From: Paracoccaceae bacterium
GTDB lineage: Bacteria > Pseudomonadota > Alphaproteobacteria > Rhodobacterales > Rhodobacteraceae
Length of the DNA: 64,000 nucleotides
Assembly: GCA_004153385.1 (NCBI GenBank)
Contig: SDAL01000001.1
Location: 744,001-808,000, forward strand
Direction: 5' to 3'
Numbering within the stretch: position 1 is the stretch's first letter; every line of letters starts with the position of its first letter. The notes under the pieces are model-generated. The model made no database searches and was not told the DNA's origin. It worked only from the letters and a program-made list of their open reading frames with translations. The position numbers and the translations under genes are program-made. This document shows positions 27,078 to 36,060 of the stretch, in pieces.

Positions 27078-28307
27078 TTAACCTTGATAGCAACGGATGT
27101 TGCGACGCCAATCGACGATTGCGAGCCCGAAAATCAGCAGGCCAGCCACACTGAGCGCGGCCCCGACATGCCCCGATACAGGAAAATCATACCCCGCATG
27201 GATCGCCCGCGCCGCCAGAAACGGGCCAAGCGCGTTCGCCAGATTGAAGGCCGCATGGTGCAACGCGGAGGCCAGCTGTTGCGCATCTTTGGACACATCC
27301 ATCAAACGCATCTGCAATGGCATGGAGATCCCGCCCACGATGCCCAGCAAAAAGACGCATGGCACAAAGCTCCACAAACTGCCCGTAGCGGCAGGATAGA
27401 GCAACAAGATCACGGCGCCCGCGCAGAGGCTGAAAATCGCGGCACCTGTTTGGTTTCGATCCGAGGCCCAGCCGAAAATCATGGTGAAAACGGTCATACC
27501 CAAACCAACCAGCATCAAAATAGCGGGTACATAAGATGCAGGTAAATCCATGGTCGAGGTCATGGTCGATGCCAGATAGGTGTAGACGGCGAAAAACCCG
27601 CCAAAGCCCACAGCCCCTGTTGCAAGCGTTAACCAGACCTGACGATTTTTCAATGCCCCCAGTTCCCGCAGCGGGCTTGCGTCGGGATCAGCAGGCACAC
27701 GCGGAGCGATCAGGAAAACCGACACGGACGTAATCAGCGCCATGAGACCGACGACTGAAAAGCTCCACCGCCACCCCACGGTTTGGGCCATGATATTGGC
27801 CAATGGCACGCCAAGCATGGTTGCAACAGTCAGCCCCAGAAACATTTTCGAAACGGCGGCTGCGCGTTTATTACGCGGCACGACGGCCGCGATGACCAAT
27901 GCCGCCACACCGAAATAGGCGCCGTGCGGCAAGCCAGAAAGAAAGCGCATCGCCATAAAACTGCCGAAATTCGGCGCAAAAGCGGACATGATGTTGAAAA
28001 GCGCAAAAGCCAGCATCAGCCAGGTCAGCAACAAACGCCGGCGCACCCGCGCGCCGAGCACTGCCAGTGTAGGCGCACCGATCACAACACCCAACGCATA
28101 TGCACTGATGGCATCGGCCGCTTTTGCTTCAGAAACGCCCAAATCATCGGCGAAAAAAGGCAGCAACGCCATAGAGGCAAACTCGGTCGTGCCGATGGCA
28201 AAGCCACCGATGGACAACGCAAGAATGACCAGTTTTGGCGAGGCGCTAAAAACTGCTGGTTCGATACCGGCGCCAATCGGGCCGGCTTCAGAGGTAACTT
28301 CTGACAT
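27078..28307 (-). CDS. MFS transporter, drug:H+ antiporter-1 type
   Basis: 409 residues with about 12 hydrophobic segments. It shows the AraJ/YdhP-like pattern: SIGGFAIGTTEFASMALLPFFADDLG in TM1, and motif A as GARVRRRLLLTWLMLAFALFN in the loop between TM2 and TM3. The substrate cannot be predicted; relatives export sugars, purines or drugs. It reads into the glyoxalase gene, with 72 bases between them. The start has no strong Shine-Dalgarno. Confidence 0.85.
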   Translation of the reverse strand: MSEVTSEAGPIGAGIEPAVFSASPKLVILALSIGGFAIGTTEFASMALLPFFADDLGVSEAKAADAISAYALGVVIGAPTLAVLGARVRRRLLLTWLMLAFALFNIMSAFAPNFGSFMAMRFLSGLPHGAYFGVAALVIAAVVPRNKRAAAVSKMFLGLTVATMLGVPLANIMAQTVGWRWSFSVVGLMALITSVSVFLIAPRVPADPDASPLRELGALKNRQVWLTLATGAVGFGGFFAVYTYLASTMTSTMDLPASYVPAILMLVGLGMTVFTMIFGWASDRNQTGAAIFSLCAGAVILLLYPAATGSLWSFVPCVFLLGIVGGISMPLQMRLMDVSKDAQQLASALHHAAFNLANALGPFLAARAIHAGYDFPVSGHVGAALSVAGLLIFGLAIVDWRRNIRCYQG

Positions 28308-28638
28308 ATTTTGGATCCCAAAGGCGTTCGGGGGGTCGAAACCCCGGTGTCCTCCCGTTCACGTCTAATATGGGGCATTTTTATGAAGAGCAAGCAACAC
28401 AGATCATAGCCGCTATGACCAACATCGGTTTTCAATAGTAAAAAACGCAAGGCGGACCATCGAACGCTTCAAGCAACTGATCAGAATGGTAAATACGGAT
28501 ATGAAAAAATCTGCAGGTAGGTCCGGAAATGCGTGAAGGCGACTGCGCACCTTGGTCACGGCAGCCCTGCCGCTCCGGCGCTGGAGCGTAAAGAAAAGGC
28601 GCCACAAGGGCGCCTTTTGGGATCTACGTGGGCGTGGC
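28308..28638. other. intergenic region between the MFS and glutamate-synthase-like genes
   Basis: No credible gene. It must contain the promoter of the leftward MFS gene. Its right end holds the terminator of the upstream glutamate-synthase-like gene (28594-28618). Short frames here lack ribosome binding sites. Confidence 0.6.
28594..28618 (-). terminator. terminator after the glutamate-synthase-like gene
   Basis: AAAAGGCGCC pairs with GGCGCCTTTT around a five-base loop. In the leftward direction the stem is followed by a T-rich run (TTTTCTTT), fitting an intrinsic terminator. Confidence 0.8.
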
Positions 28639-30255
28639 TTATACGCCGTCATCAATCGGGAAGAAGCTATCGGCACGCGCCCTGTGCCAGCGCGCCAGAT
28701 AGCCGAAGCGATCCTCTTCTTCGCGCAACAAAAACCCTTCTGGCATGTAGGGATACACCTCGCTGCCCACAACCATCTGCCTGTCTTTCTCTCGCATCAT
28801 CAGATGGTGGGGAAGAAATTTCGAAGGATCGTCCAGCCCTGCGGCACCGGTCATTTCCTTCAGTGCTTTCATGGTGTTGCGATGAAAGCTCGCAACGCGA
28901 GTGGCCTTGTCTTCTACAACCAGCGCGCGCTGGCGGGTAGGATCTTGCGTGGCCACACCCACCGGGCAACGGTTGGTGTGGCAGGCCTGCGCTTGGATAC
29001 AGCCGATCGAGAACATGAACCCGCGCGCAGAGTTGCACCAATCCGCCCCGAGCGCCAAGGTGCGTGCGATATCGAAGCTGGAAATGATTTTTGCCGATGC
29101 CCCGATTTTGATCCGGTCGCGCAGCCCTGCCCCGCGCAAGGCGTTATGCGCAAATGTCAGCCCCTCGACCAAAGGCATCCCCAAGCGGTTCGAAAACTCC
29201 AAAGGTGCCGCACCGGTGCCGCCTTCCTTGCCGTCGACCACGATGAAATCGGGGGTAATATCGGTTTGTATCATCGCTTTGACCATGCACATAAACTCGC
29301 GCCGGTGGCCGATACACAGCTTGAAACCCACAGGTTTTCCGCCGGAGAGATCCCGCAGCTCCTTGATAAAATAGCAAAGCTCCAAGGGTGTAGAGAATGC
29401 GGAATGCGCAGCAGGGCTGATGCAGTCCTGATCCATAGGAATATCGCGCGCCTCGGCAATTTCGGGTGTGATCTTGGCGGCAGGCAGCATCCCTCCATGA
29501 CCGGGTTTCGCGCCTTGGCTAAGCTTGATCTCGATCATCTTGACCTGCGGCTCGGCGGCGCGCGTCGCAAATGTATCGGGATTGAAGCTGCCATCATGGT
29601 TACGGCAGCCGAAATAGCCCGAGCCGATCTCCCAGATCAAATCCCCCCCGCCTGCGCGGTGGTAGCGTGAAATCGACCCTTCGCCGGTATCATGGGCAAA
29701 GCCACCCAATTTTGCGCCCGTATTCAACGCTTGGATAGCATTCGCTGATAGAGAGCCAAACGACATCGCGGAAATATTGTAGATCGAACAGGAATAAGGC
29801 TGCCGGCAATCGGGCCCGCCTATGGTGACCCGAAAATCATGGCTGGCAATTTCGCGCGGTTGCATGGAATGGGTCAGCCACTGATAGCCGGAATCATATA
29901 CGCGCTGTTTGGTGCCAAAAGGCCGTGCGTCTTCGATATCCTTGGCGCGCTGGTAGACCAAGGACCGTTCTTCACGCGAAAACGGCTCTTCGTCCTGATC
30001 CGCCTCAATCAGATACTGCCGGATTTCCGGACGGATACCTTCAAGAAGATAGCGCATATGGCCCATGATCGGGTAATTGCGCAAAATGGCATGGCGTCGT
30101 TGCAAGACATCCAGAATGCCGACCACGGACAGACCACCGAAAACTAGAAAACTGACTGCGAACCAATCCGAGAAAAACACCCCGACGAGCGACGCCAGTG
30201 CCAGAACTACACAGATCACGAACGGTAGATAGCGGGTCATATCTCTGAGAATCAT
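28639..30255 (-). CDS. FMN-binding glutamate synthase family protein
   Basis: 538 residues. Two N-terminal transmembrane helices (about residues 8-28 and 33-50) are followed by a stand-alone glutamate-synthase-like FMN (TIM-barrel) domain: YNISAMSFGSLSANAIQALN, GGDLIWEIGSGYFGCR, KPGHGGMLPAAKIT, FIVVDGKEGGTGAAPLEFSN, and the cysteine cluster GCIQAQACHTNRCPVGVATQ that would carry a 3Fe-4S centre in GltB. It lacks the glutamine amidotransferase and GXGXG domains of true GltB, so it is not a complete glutamate synthase; substrate and electron partner are unknown. ATG 30240 is an alternative start. Confidence 0.85.
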   Translation of the reverse strand: MILRDMTRYLPFVICVVLALASLVGVFFSDWFAVSFLVFGGLSVVGILDVLQRRHAILRNYPIMGHMRYLLEGIRPEIRQYLIEADQDEEPFSREERSLVYQRAKDIEDARPFGTKQRVYDSGYQWLTHSMQPREIASHDFRVTIGGPDCRQPYSCSIYNISAMSFGSLSANAIQALNTGAKLGGFAHDTGEGSISRYHRAGGGDLIWEIGSGYFGCRNHDGSFNPDTFATRAAEPQVKMIEIKLSQGAKPGHGGMLPAAKITPEIAEARDIPMDQDCISPAAHSAFSTPLELCYFIKELRDLSGGKPVGFKLCIGHRREFMCMVKAMIQTDITPDFIVVDGKEGGTGAAPLEFSNRLGMPLVEGLTFAHNALRGAGLRDRIKIGASAKIISSFDIARTLALGADWCNSARGFMFSIGCIQAQACHTNRCPVGVATQDPTRQRALVVEDKATRVASFHRNTMKALKEMTGAAGLDDPSKFLPHHLMMREKDRQMVVGSEVYPYMPEGFLLREEEDRFGYLARWHRARADSFFPIDDGV

Positions 30256-30692
30256 GCCGCATCTCTCTCCTTTTACAGAACGCCCTTAAAATAGGCGCTC
30301 AATCACCAAATCGCCCGAAAGATGTGCGTATGCGCATCTGAACTTGGGCCGCTCCCTAATTCCTCATACCGCCTTCAGAGTGCATAAACCACCATCGCTT
30401 TCCAACATCCCGCGAAGTTTTCATTTATGTAGCCCCACGTCCGGAACCGAGCATCGTCTGTTTGACGGGTGCGCCCTCGCCCCAAGGCAACCCGCCGCGA
30501 ACGGGACACAGATCGCCATATCTCACCCTAGGGCACCACCACGCGTTAACATTCAATTAACCCTTATTAGGTCAAGACCTGACGAAGAAGTGTAACCCGA
30601 GGAATTGGTAATGGAATGGTTGGAGTCTGATCTAGGTCAAATCCCGCAGGTTTTTGATACGCTACAGGTGCATGATTAACAGGAGATGTCTC
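30256..30692. other. divergent intergenic region upstream of nsrR
   Basis: 437 bases without a convincing gene, between the leftward glutamate-synthase-like gene and the rightward Rrf2 regulator. It must hold both promoters. The only clear site is the FNR-like dyad at 30627-30640. Confidence 0.6.
30627..30640. promoter_or_regulatory. FNR/FnrL-like box upstream of nsrR
   Basis: CTGAT-CTAG-GTCAA matches the TTGAT-N4-ATCAA consensus at eight of ten positions. It lies 53 bases upstream of the regulator start codon. Confidence is moderate because both half-sites carry a substitution. Confidence 0.45.
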
Positions 30693-31175
30693 ATGCGCCT
30701 AACAATCCGTACAAATCTGGCGATGCGCAGCTTGATGTTTTGTGCAGTCAACACCGAACGCACGGTGCGTAAATCCGAGATTGCCAGATCGTGCAATGCG
30801 TCGGAAAACCATCTTGCACAGATCGTCAACACGCTGGCTCAAAGTGGATTTATTACGACACGTCGCGGGCGGCAGGGCGGCATGCGGCTGGCCCGCGCCG
30901 CCGAAGATATTTCTGTAGGCGAGGTGTTTCGGACATTCGAGGCGGGTCTGCCATTCACAGAATGTTTTGACAGCGATAGCAACGATTGCCCGTTGAGTGA
31001 CGCCTGCCTGCTACGCGGCGCCTTGAGCAAAGCGCTGGAGGCATTTTTTGCCGAACTTGATCAGATATCACTTGCGGATCTGGTGCACGACAACACCCAA
31101 CTGGAGGCGCTGTTACGCCTGCCCGCACAGACAGCCACGCCAGGGTGCCACACCCCTTTTGCGAAAATTGCTTGA
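30693..31175 (+). CDS. nsrR: Rrf2-family regulator, NsrR-like
   Basis: 160 residues. A winged helix-turn-helix (SEIARSCNASENHLAQIVNTLAQ) and the wing RRGRQGGMRLAR are followed by three cysteines, C91, C99 and C105, in ECFDSDSNDCPLSDAC, which would ligate a 2Fe-2S or 4Fe-4S cluster as in NsrR, the nitric-oxide-sensing repressor. The LADLVHDN segment near the C-terminus is also typical of NsrR. ATG 30693 has AGGAGA seven bases upstream. No nitric-oxide detoxification gene is adjacent, so the regulon must lie elsewhere. Confidence 0.8.
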   Translation: MRLTIRTNLAMRSLMFCAVNTERTVRKSEIARSCNASENHLAQIVNTLAQSGFITTRRGRQGGMRLARAAEDISVGEVFRTFEAGLPFTECFDSDSNDCPLSDACLLRGALSKALEAFFAELDQISLADLVHDNTQLEALLRLPAQTATPGCHTPFAKIA

Positions 31176-31187
31176 GCTTGTGCACAA

Positions 31188-31221
31188 AAAAGCCGCCCCG
31201 GAATGTTCCGGGACGGCTTTT
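31188..31221. terminator. bidirectional terminator between nsrR and ndk
   Basis: A 16-bp stem with one mismatch (AAAAGCCGCCCCGGAA / TTCCGGGACGGCTTTT) and a two-base tip, flanked by A-rich sequence on the left and T-rich on the right, separates two convergent genes. Confidence 0.8.
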
Positions 31222-31253
31222 ATCTTTCGCGGTTGACCCCCGCGATATCGCGC

Positions 31254-31676
31254 TTAGCCGACCAGTTCGAGGCCAGCAAAGAAGAACGAGATCTCTTCTG
31301 CTGCCGTTTCGGGCGCGTCCGAACCGTGAACCGAATTTTCACCAACGGAAAGGGCGTATTCCTTACGGATCGTGCCTTCTACGGCGTCTGCTGGGTTGGT
31401 TGCGCCCATGACTTCGCGGTTTTTCAGAATGGCGCCTTCACCTTCGAGAACTTGCACAACAACTGGCTCGGATGCCATGAATTCGCAAAGTTCGCCGTAG
31501 AACGGACGGTCTTTGTGGACTTCATAGAACTTGCCAGCTTGCTCCATCGACAGTTTGATGCGCTTTTGCGCGATGATGCGCAGGCCTGCTTCTTCAAACT
31601 TGGCGTTGATTTTGCCAGTCAGGTTCCGGCGGGTTGCGTCCGGTTTGATGATCGAGAGTGTACGTTCGGTGGCCAT
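31254..31676 (-). CDS. ndk: nucleoside diphosphate kinase
   Basis: 140 residues, the normal length. [21 protein letters not shown] at the N-terminus, [14 protein letters not shown], and the catalytic histidine in [10 protein letters not shown] identify it. It balances NTP pools by a ping-pong phospho-histidine mechanism. ATG 31676 gives the standard N-terminus with AAAGGG upstream; the open frame to 31760 is spurious extension. Confidence 0.96.
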   Translation of the reverse strand: MATERTLSIIKPDATRRNLTGKINAKFEEAGLRIIAQKRIKLSMEQAGKFYEVHKDRPFYGELCEFMASEPVVVQVLEGEGAILKNREVMGATNPADAVEGTIRKEYALSVGENSVHGSDAPETAAEEISFFFAGLELVG

Positions 31677-31914
31677 GTTATAGCCCTTTCTCTTGGTGTC
31701 CCGGCACAGCATTCCGTCCGGGCGAATTGATACTATCGCCCGCGTGCTATCACGCGCCACCAGACTTGGAAAGACCCTTGCCGTCAGCCAAGCTGGCCAA
31801 AATCCGGTGCGTCAGATGTGTCTTTGCTCACACACGCCCCCAAGCCGATCTATACACACGAAAAAAACAGTCATGACACGTGCCCATGGGTTGAAAGCTG
31901 CCACAACGACCTCT

Positions 31915-32225
31915 ATATCCAATCCTGTTCGGGGCTTGCCTCGGACTATGGACATAAACGCGCATGTAATAAGCGGTTCGGACCCGGGGGCGGTACCCGG
32001 CGGCTCCACCAATCATCCTATCGTTTGGGATCACGGGGCCGAAATAGGATCGACGAACGTCTAAAGATGTAGCTTTGTCTCGGTGAGCTACCACCGTTAT
32101 CGGTGCGAAACGTACAGTTGCAAACGACAACCGTGCTCCGGTGGCTCTTGCTGCGTAAGCAGTTCGAACACCGAAACTTAACTCCTTGCGCCTAGCAGCG
32201 TAAGGCGGGGCCCGCAGGAGCCTTG
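31915..32225 (+). ncRNA. ssrA: tmRNA, permuted two-piece form
   Basis: Circularly permuted alphaproteobacterial tmRNA. The acceptor piece comes first and ends with a T-arm (GGTTCGGACCC) and CGGCTCCACCA at 32001-32011. After a 23-base spacer the coding piece begins at 32035 with GGGGCCG, which pairs as a seven-base-pair acceptor stem with CGGCTCC; GGATCGACGAACG is the usual 5' region. The tag frame at 32120-32158 reads ANDNRAPVALAA then TAA. The spacer is presumably removed, giving two RNAs. The outer ends are estimates: acceptor about 31915-32011, coding piece 32035 to about 32225. A UCCUG/CAGGA pairing (31923 and 32215) supports these limits. C8-T6 follows at 32246-32259. Confidence 0.93.
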
Positions 32226-32545
32226 CAACAGAATCCTGCACTACTCCCCCCCCTTTTTTACTTTGAATTCAGGTCCTTCATACCGGCCTTTGTTTCAGGC
32301 TGTAATTTACAGCCCGATGAGCCGCCTCACAGATCTGTTGTATGTGATCGCGCGTCGGTTTTGCGGATGTTTTTCTGCCCGCATGTACATTAACAACACG
32401 TTGTCTTTGTGCGCAAAAATATGGGCCAGACATAGCATGCCTGCAGCCATTGCCGCGAACTTGTGTACCTCAAAGCCTCTTTCCAACCGTGCCAAATTCC
32501 TTATGCTGCACAAAGAGACCTGCAAAGGCACAAAGGACGACAAGA
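32226..32545. other. intergenic region between tmRNA and sspB
   Basis: No supportable gene. It contains C- then T-rich sequence at 32246-32259, probably the tmRNA transcript end, and a 17-base palindrome GGCTGTAATTTACAGCC at 32298-32314 of unknown role. The sspB promoter must lie here. Confidence 0.5.
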
Positions 32546-33022
32546 ATGAACCGCAGCATCGATTACGGCAACCTGATGCACCGTGCCATGCGCAGCCTGA
32601 TTCAGGATGTGCTTCAAGATGTATCAGAAAATGGCCTGCCCGGGGCGCATCACTTTTTTATCACCTTCGATTCCCATGCAGATGGTGTCGAGATGGCTGA
32701 CTGGCTACGGGACCGTTACCCCGAAGAAATGACCGTTGTTATCCAACATTGGTTCGACAATCTGAAGGTCGAGGATGATGGCTTCGGCGTTACCCTTAAT
32801 TTCGGTAACAATCCTGAAACCCTTTACGTGCCGTATGACGCGATCCAGACCTTTGTCGATCCGTCCGTTGAATTCGGCCTGCGGTTTGAAACCCAAGACA
32901 TGGATGATGACGACGAGGATACGGGCGATACGACCGACGCAGAAGACGAGGCGACCGATAAAGCCCCTGTCGAGCGTAAAGAGGCCGAAGTTGTCAGCCT
33001 CGACAAGTTCCGCAAACCCTGA
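32546..33022 (+). CDS. sspB: SspB-type ClpXP adaptor (alphaproteobacterial)
   Basis: 158 residues. The globular SspB domain (MHRAMRSLIQDVLQDV, HHFFITFDSHADGVEMADWLRDRYP, VIQHWFDNL, LYVPYDAIQTFVDPSVEFGL) is followed by a long acidic linker (DMDDDDEDTGDTTD) and a C-terminal basic ClpX-binding tail (EVVSLDKFRKP). It delivers ssrA-tagged proteins to ClpXP. ATG 32546 has AAGGA upstream; the upstream open frame to 32450 is not used. It lies about 320 bases downstream of the tmRNA gene that encodes the tag it should recognise. Confidence 0.92.
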   Translation: MNRSIDYGNLMHRAMRSLIQDVLQDVSENGLPGAHHFFITFDSHADGVEMADWLRDRYPEEMTVVIQHWFDNLKVEDDGFGVTLNFGNNPETLYVPYDAIQTFVDPSVEFGLRFETQDMDDDDEDTGDTTDAEDEATDKAPVERKEAEVVSLDKFRKP

Positions 33023-33058
33023 ACCGATCCTTCGGGCAATTTCCAAGGTCGACGATAG

Positions 33059-33095
33059 AACGCCGCCGCGCGCCTCAAGGCATGGCGGCGTTTTT
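33059..33095 (+). terminator. intrinsic terminator after sspB
   Basis: AACGCCGCC pairs with GGCGGCGTT around a 16-base loop and runs into TTTTT, 36 bases after the sspB stop. Confidence 0.85.
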
Positions 33096-33258
33096 GTGTC
33101 GTGTGCCCGGATATCTACATCAATCACGTATCACCTTGGTCAAAGCGCCCGTATGCAATCGCATACAGATTGCATTCCGTGAACGGGGGTTTTAGACCTT
33201 TGTGCATTCATGGCTGGATCATTTTCGTATCCAGAGCAGGTTATTACGGAGGCCCACA

Positions 33259-34653
33259 ATGACCGCGACCCGCACCGAAACCGACAGCTTTGGCCCATTA
33301 GAAGTCCCCGCAGACAAATATTGGGGCGCCCAGACGCAACGCTCGATCATGAACTTTCCCATCGGCTGGGAACGCCAACCCGTCGCGATCATCCGCGCGC
33401 TTGGTGTGATCAAGAAAGCCTGCGCGATGGCCAACAAAGACCTTGGCACCATCGAGCCTGAAATCGCCGATGCGATTATCGCGGCCGCAGGCGAGGTGAT
33501 TGAGGGCAAATTCGATGACAACTTCCCGTTGGTGGTCTGGCAAACCGGATCGGGCACGCAGTCGAACATGAACTCCAACGAGGTCATTTCCAACCGCGCG
33601 ATCGAAATGCTGGGCGGGGAAATGGGCTCCAAATCGCCCGTGCACCCTAATGACCATTGCAACATGGGCCAGTCGTCCAACGACACCTTCCCCACCGCGA
33701 TGCATGTGGGTATTGCGATGCATGCCCGTGATGTGTTGCTGCCGGGCCTGAAAAAGCTTCATGATGCGCTGGATGCGAAATCGGAAGAGTTCAAGGATAT
33801 CATCAAGATCGGTCGCACCCATACGCAGGATGCAACGCCGCTTACCTTGGGGCAGGAATTTTCCGGCTACACCCATCAGGTGAAAAAAGGCATCGAGCGG
33901 GTCGAGGCGTGCTTGGGCGACATCTATGAGCTGGCGCAAGGCGGCACAGCCGTGGGCACCGGCCTGAACACTTCGAAAGGCTGGGGCGAGAAGGTCGCGG
34001 CCAATATGGCCGAGATCACCGGTCTGCCGTTCGTCACGGCCCCCAATAAGTTCGAGGCCCTTGCAGCACATGACGCGATGGTCATGTTTTCGGGTGCGCT
34101 GAAAACCGTGGCGGGATCGCTTTTCAAGATCGCCAATGACATCCGTCTGCTTGGCTCTGGTCCGCGCTGTGGTCTGGGCGAGTTGGTGTTGCCGGAAAAC
34201 GAGCCGGGGTCCTCGATCATGCCGGGTAAAGTGAACCCGACACAGGCCGAAGCACTCACCATGGTGTGCGCCCATGTCATGGGCAATGACGCCGCCGTAG
34301 GGTTTGCAGGCTCACAAGGCCATTTCGAATTGAACGTCTACAATCCGATGATGTCCTATAACGTTCTGCAATCCATGCAGTTGCTGGGTGACAGCGCCTC
34401 GGCCTTCACCGATAACATGGTGGTGGGCATCACGGCCAACGAGCCGCGGATCGAGAAACTGCTTCACGAGTCGCTGATGCTGGTCACCGCACTTGCGCCG
34501 ACCATCGGTTATGACAATGCGACCAAGGTTGCCAAAACCGCGCATAAGAACGGCACAACCCTGAAACAGGAAGCCATCGCCCTTGGGTTTGTGGACGAGA
34601 AAACCTTCGACGAAGTGGTGCGCCCTGAAAAGATGATCGGCCCGAAAGACTGA
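33259..34653 (+). CDS. fumC: fumarate hydratase, class II
   Basis: 464 residues. Class II signature [15 protein letters not shown], the catalytic serine loop, [36 protein letters not shown] with the active-site histidine, and [23 protein letters not shown] are all present. It is an oxygen-stable TCA-cycle enzyme converting fumarate to malate. ATG 33259 has GGAGG upstream and gives [12 protein letters not shown]. It converges on the cytochrome bd operon across two hairpins. Confidence 0.97.
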   Translation: MTATRTETDSFGPLEVPADKYWGAQTQRSIMNFPIGWERQPVAIIRALGVIKKACAMANKDLGTIEPEIADAIIAAAGEVIEGKFDDNFPLVVWQTGSGTQSNMNSNEVISNRAIEMLGGEMGSKSPVHPNDHCNMGQSSNDTFPTAMHVGIAMHARDVLLPGLKKLHDALDAKSEEFKDIIKIGRTHTQDATPLTLGQEFSGYTHQVKKGIERVEACLGDIYELAQGGTAVGTGLNTSKGWGEKVAANMAEITGLPFVTAPNKFEALAAHDAMVMFSGALKTVAGSLFKIANDIRLLGSGPRCGLGELVLPENEPGSSIMPGKVNPTQAEALTMVCAHVMGNDAAVGFAGSQGHFELNVYNPMMSYNVLQSMQLLGDSASAFTDNMVVGITANEPRIEKLLHESLMLVTALAPTIGYDNATKVAKTAHKNGTTLKQEAIALGFVDEKTFDEVVRPEKMIGPKD

Positions 34654-34669
34654 TTGAGCGAAAATCCAA

Positions 34670-34693
34670 CCCCGCCAAAGCGCTTTGGCGGGG
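34670..34693 (+). terminator. terminator hairpin after fumC
   Basis: A perfect 24-base palindrome CCCCGCCAAAGC/GCTTTGGCGGGG, 17 bases after the fumC stop. No long U-tract follows. Its centre is AAAGCGCTTT, a member of the over-represented motif family. Confidence 0.7.
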
Positions 34694-34701
34694 CTATGTC
34701 A

Positions 34702-34730
34702 AAGGGGGCGGCCCGCAAGGCCGCCCCCTT
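34702..34730 (-). terminator. terminator hairpin after the cyd operon
   Basis: AAGGGGGCGGCC pairs perfectly with GGCCGCCCCCTT around CGCAA, just beyond the stop of cydX in the leftward direction. Together with 34670-34693 it insulates fumC from cydABX. Confidence 0.75.
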
Positions 34731-34756
34731 ATGTATTCGAAGATCACCCGATCAGG

Positions 34757-34879
34757 TCATCGGGCACCGGGATGCCGTTCGATAATCTTTTGATCTTCCT
34801 TCATCTCGGTCCACATCGCGTTCAACACCGCGAAGATTGCCGCCAATGGAAGCCCCAGAAGCCACGCGAAATACCACAT
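34757..34879 (-). CDS. cydX: cytochrome bd small subunit CydX
   Basis: A 40-residue protein found by reading the strand after cydB. It begins MWYFAWLLGLPLAAIFAVLN, continues AMWTEMKEDQ and ends in a charged tail, matching the CydX pattern MWYFxWxLGxxLAxxFxVxNAxWxE. One transmembrane helix at about residues 3-23. It stabilises the CydAB haem groups. The start is 15 bases after the cydB stop with GGAAGGA upstream, so it is in the same transcript. Confidence 0.93.
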   Translation of the reverse strand: MWYFAWLLGLPLAAIFAVLNAMWTEMKEDQKIIERHPGAR

Positions 34880-34894
34880 CAGAAAGATCCTTCC

Positions 34895-36055
34895 TTAATA
34901 AACCGAATGCGAATTATCGGTCACATCCTTTTCGGTGACCTTGCCCCAAAGAACCTTATATACCCACGAGGTATAAAGCAGGATCAGCGGCAAGAAGAGC
35001 GCGGTGCCAAACAGCATGATGAACAACGTCAGATGCGAGGAAGACGCGTTCCACACCGCAAGCGAGGAATTCAGCGCACTCGAGGAGGGCATAATGAACG
35101 GGAACATTGTCAACCCGACCGATGCGATTACCCCGAGGATTGAACATGCCGACGCGAGAAGCGTAGAAACCTCGCGCCCTGCCCGCAGGCCCGCAAATGT
35201 CAGCAAGGCCCCGACGATCCCCAAAGCGGGTGCGATTACGATCCACGGGCGATCCCCATAGGCCGAAAGCCAGCTTGCAGTTTGCACCACTGTGAAATGC
35301 AGCGGGTTCGACGGGCCGTCCACCGGCACCTCACCGCTAAAGCCGTATCCGGGGATAAACGCCAGCCACACACCGGCCAACACATAGGCCGCAACCGACA
35401 CAAGCGCAGCCTTACCACCGATGGCACGGGCGCGTGCCGCAACCACACCTTCGGTTTTGAGCGATATCCACGCCGCGCCATGCATCAACAGCATCGACAG
35501 CGACACCACGCCCGCCAGCAGCGAGAAGGGATCCAGAAGGCCTGCGAACTTCATGTACCACGCCCCTTCGTAGATCGTGTGAAGATCATCGGTCAGGTGG
35601 AACGGCACGCCCTGGATCACATTGCCCACGGCCACCCCGAACAAAAGCGCGGGGATCGCACCGGAGGCAAACAGCGCCCAGTCCCATGCGGTGCGCCATG
35701 TCTGGCTGTCACGTTTGGAGCGGTATTTGAATGCCACCGGCCGGACGATGAACGAGGCAAGCACCACGAACATCGCCAGATAGAACCCCGAGAAGCTGAC
35801 TGCATAAAGCGGCGGCCATGCGGCAAAAATCGCGCCGCCACCAAGAATAAACCAAACCTGGTTGCCTTCCCAGACCGGACCAACGGTGTTGATCACCACG
35901 CGGCGTTCAACATCACTGCGCGCGACAAATGGCAAAAGCGCGCCCGTTCCCATATCGAACCCGTCGGTGACCGCGAACCCGATCAGAAGGACGCCCAAAA
36001 GCCCCCACCAGATCACGCGCAGCACCTCATAGCTGATAAAATCGTGCAAGATCAT
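34895..36055 (-). CDS. cydB: cytochrome bd ubiquinol oxidase subunit II
   Basis: 386 residues with about nine transmembrane helices: VIWWGLLGVLLIGFAVTDGFDMGTGALLPF at the N-terminus (split by the usual GFDxG motif), VGPVWEGNQVWFILGGGAIFAAWP, and FPFIMPSSSALNSSLAVWNASSS near the C-terminus. It is the membrane partner of CydA. It starts five bases after cydA and is followed by cydX. Confidence 0.96.
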   Translation of the reverse strand: MILHDFISYEVLRVIWWGLLGVLLIGFAVTDGFDMGTGALLPFVARSDVERRVVINTVGPVWEGNQVWFILGGGAIFAAWPPLYAVSFSGFYLAMFVVLASFIVRPVAFKYRSKRDSQTWRTAWDWALFASGAIPALLFGVAVGNVIQGVPFHLTDDLHTIYEGAWYMKFAGLLDPFSLLAGVVSLSMLLMHGAAWISLKTEGVVAARARAIGGKAALVSVAAYVLAGVWLAFIPGYGFSGEVPVDGPSNPLHFTVVQTASWLSAYGDRPWIVIAPALGIVGALLTFAGLRAGREVSTLLASACSILGVIASVGLTMFPFIMPSSSALNSSLAVWNASSSHLTLFIMLFGTALFLPLILLYTSWVYKVLWGKVTEKDVTDNSHSVY

Positions 36056-36060
36056 GTGTT

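Noticed and set aside
33298-34275. 325-residue frame antisense to fumC
   Set aside because: Entirely inside a clear fumC gene; composition and lack of a ribosome binding site mark it as a shadow of high-GC codon usage.
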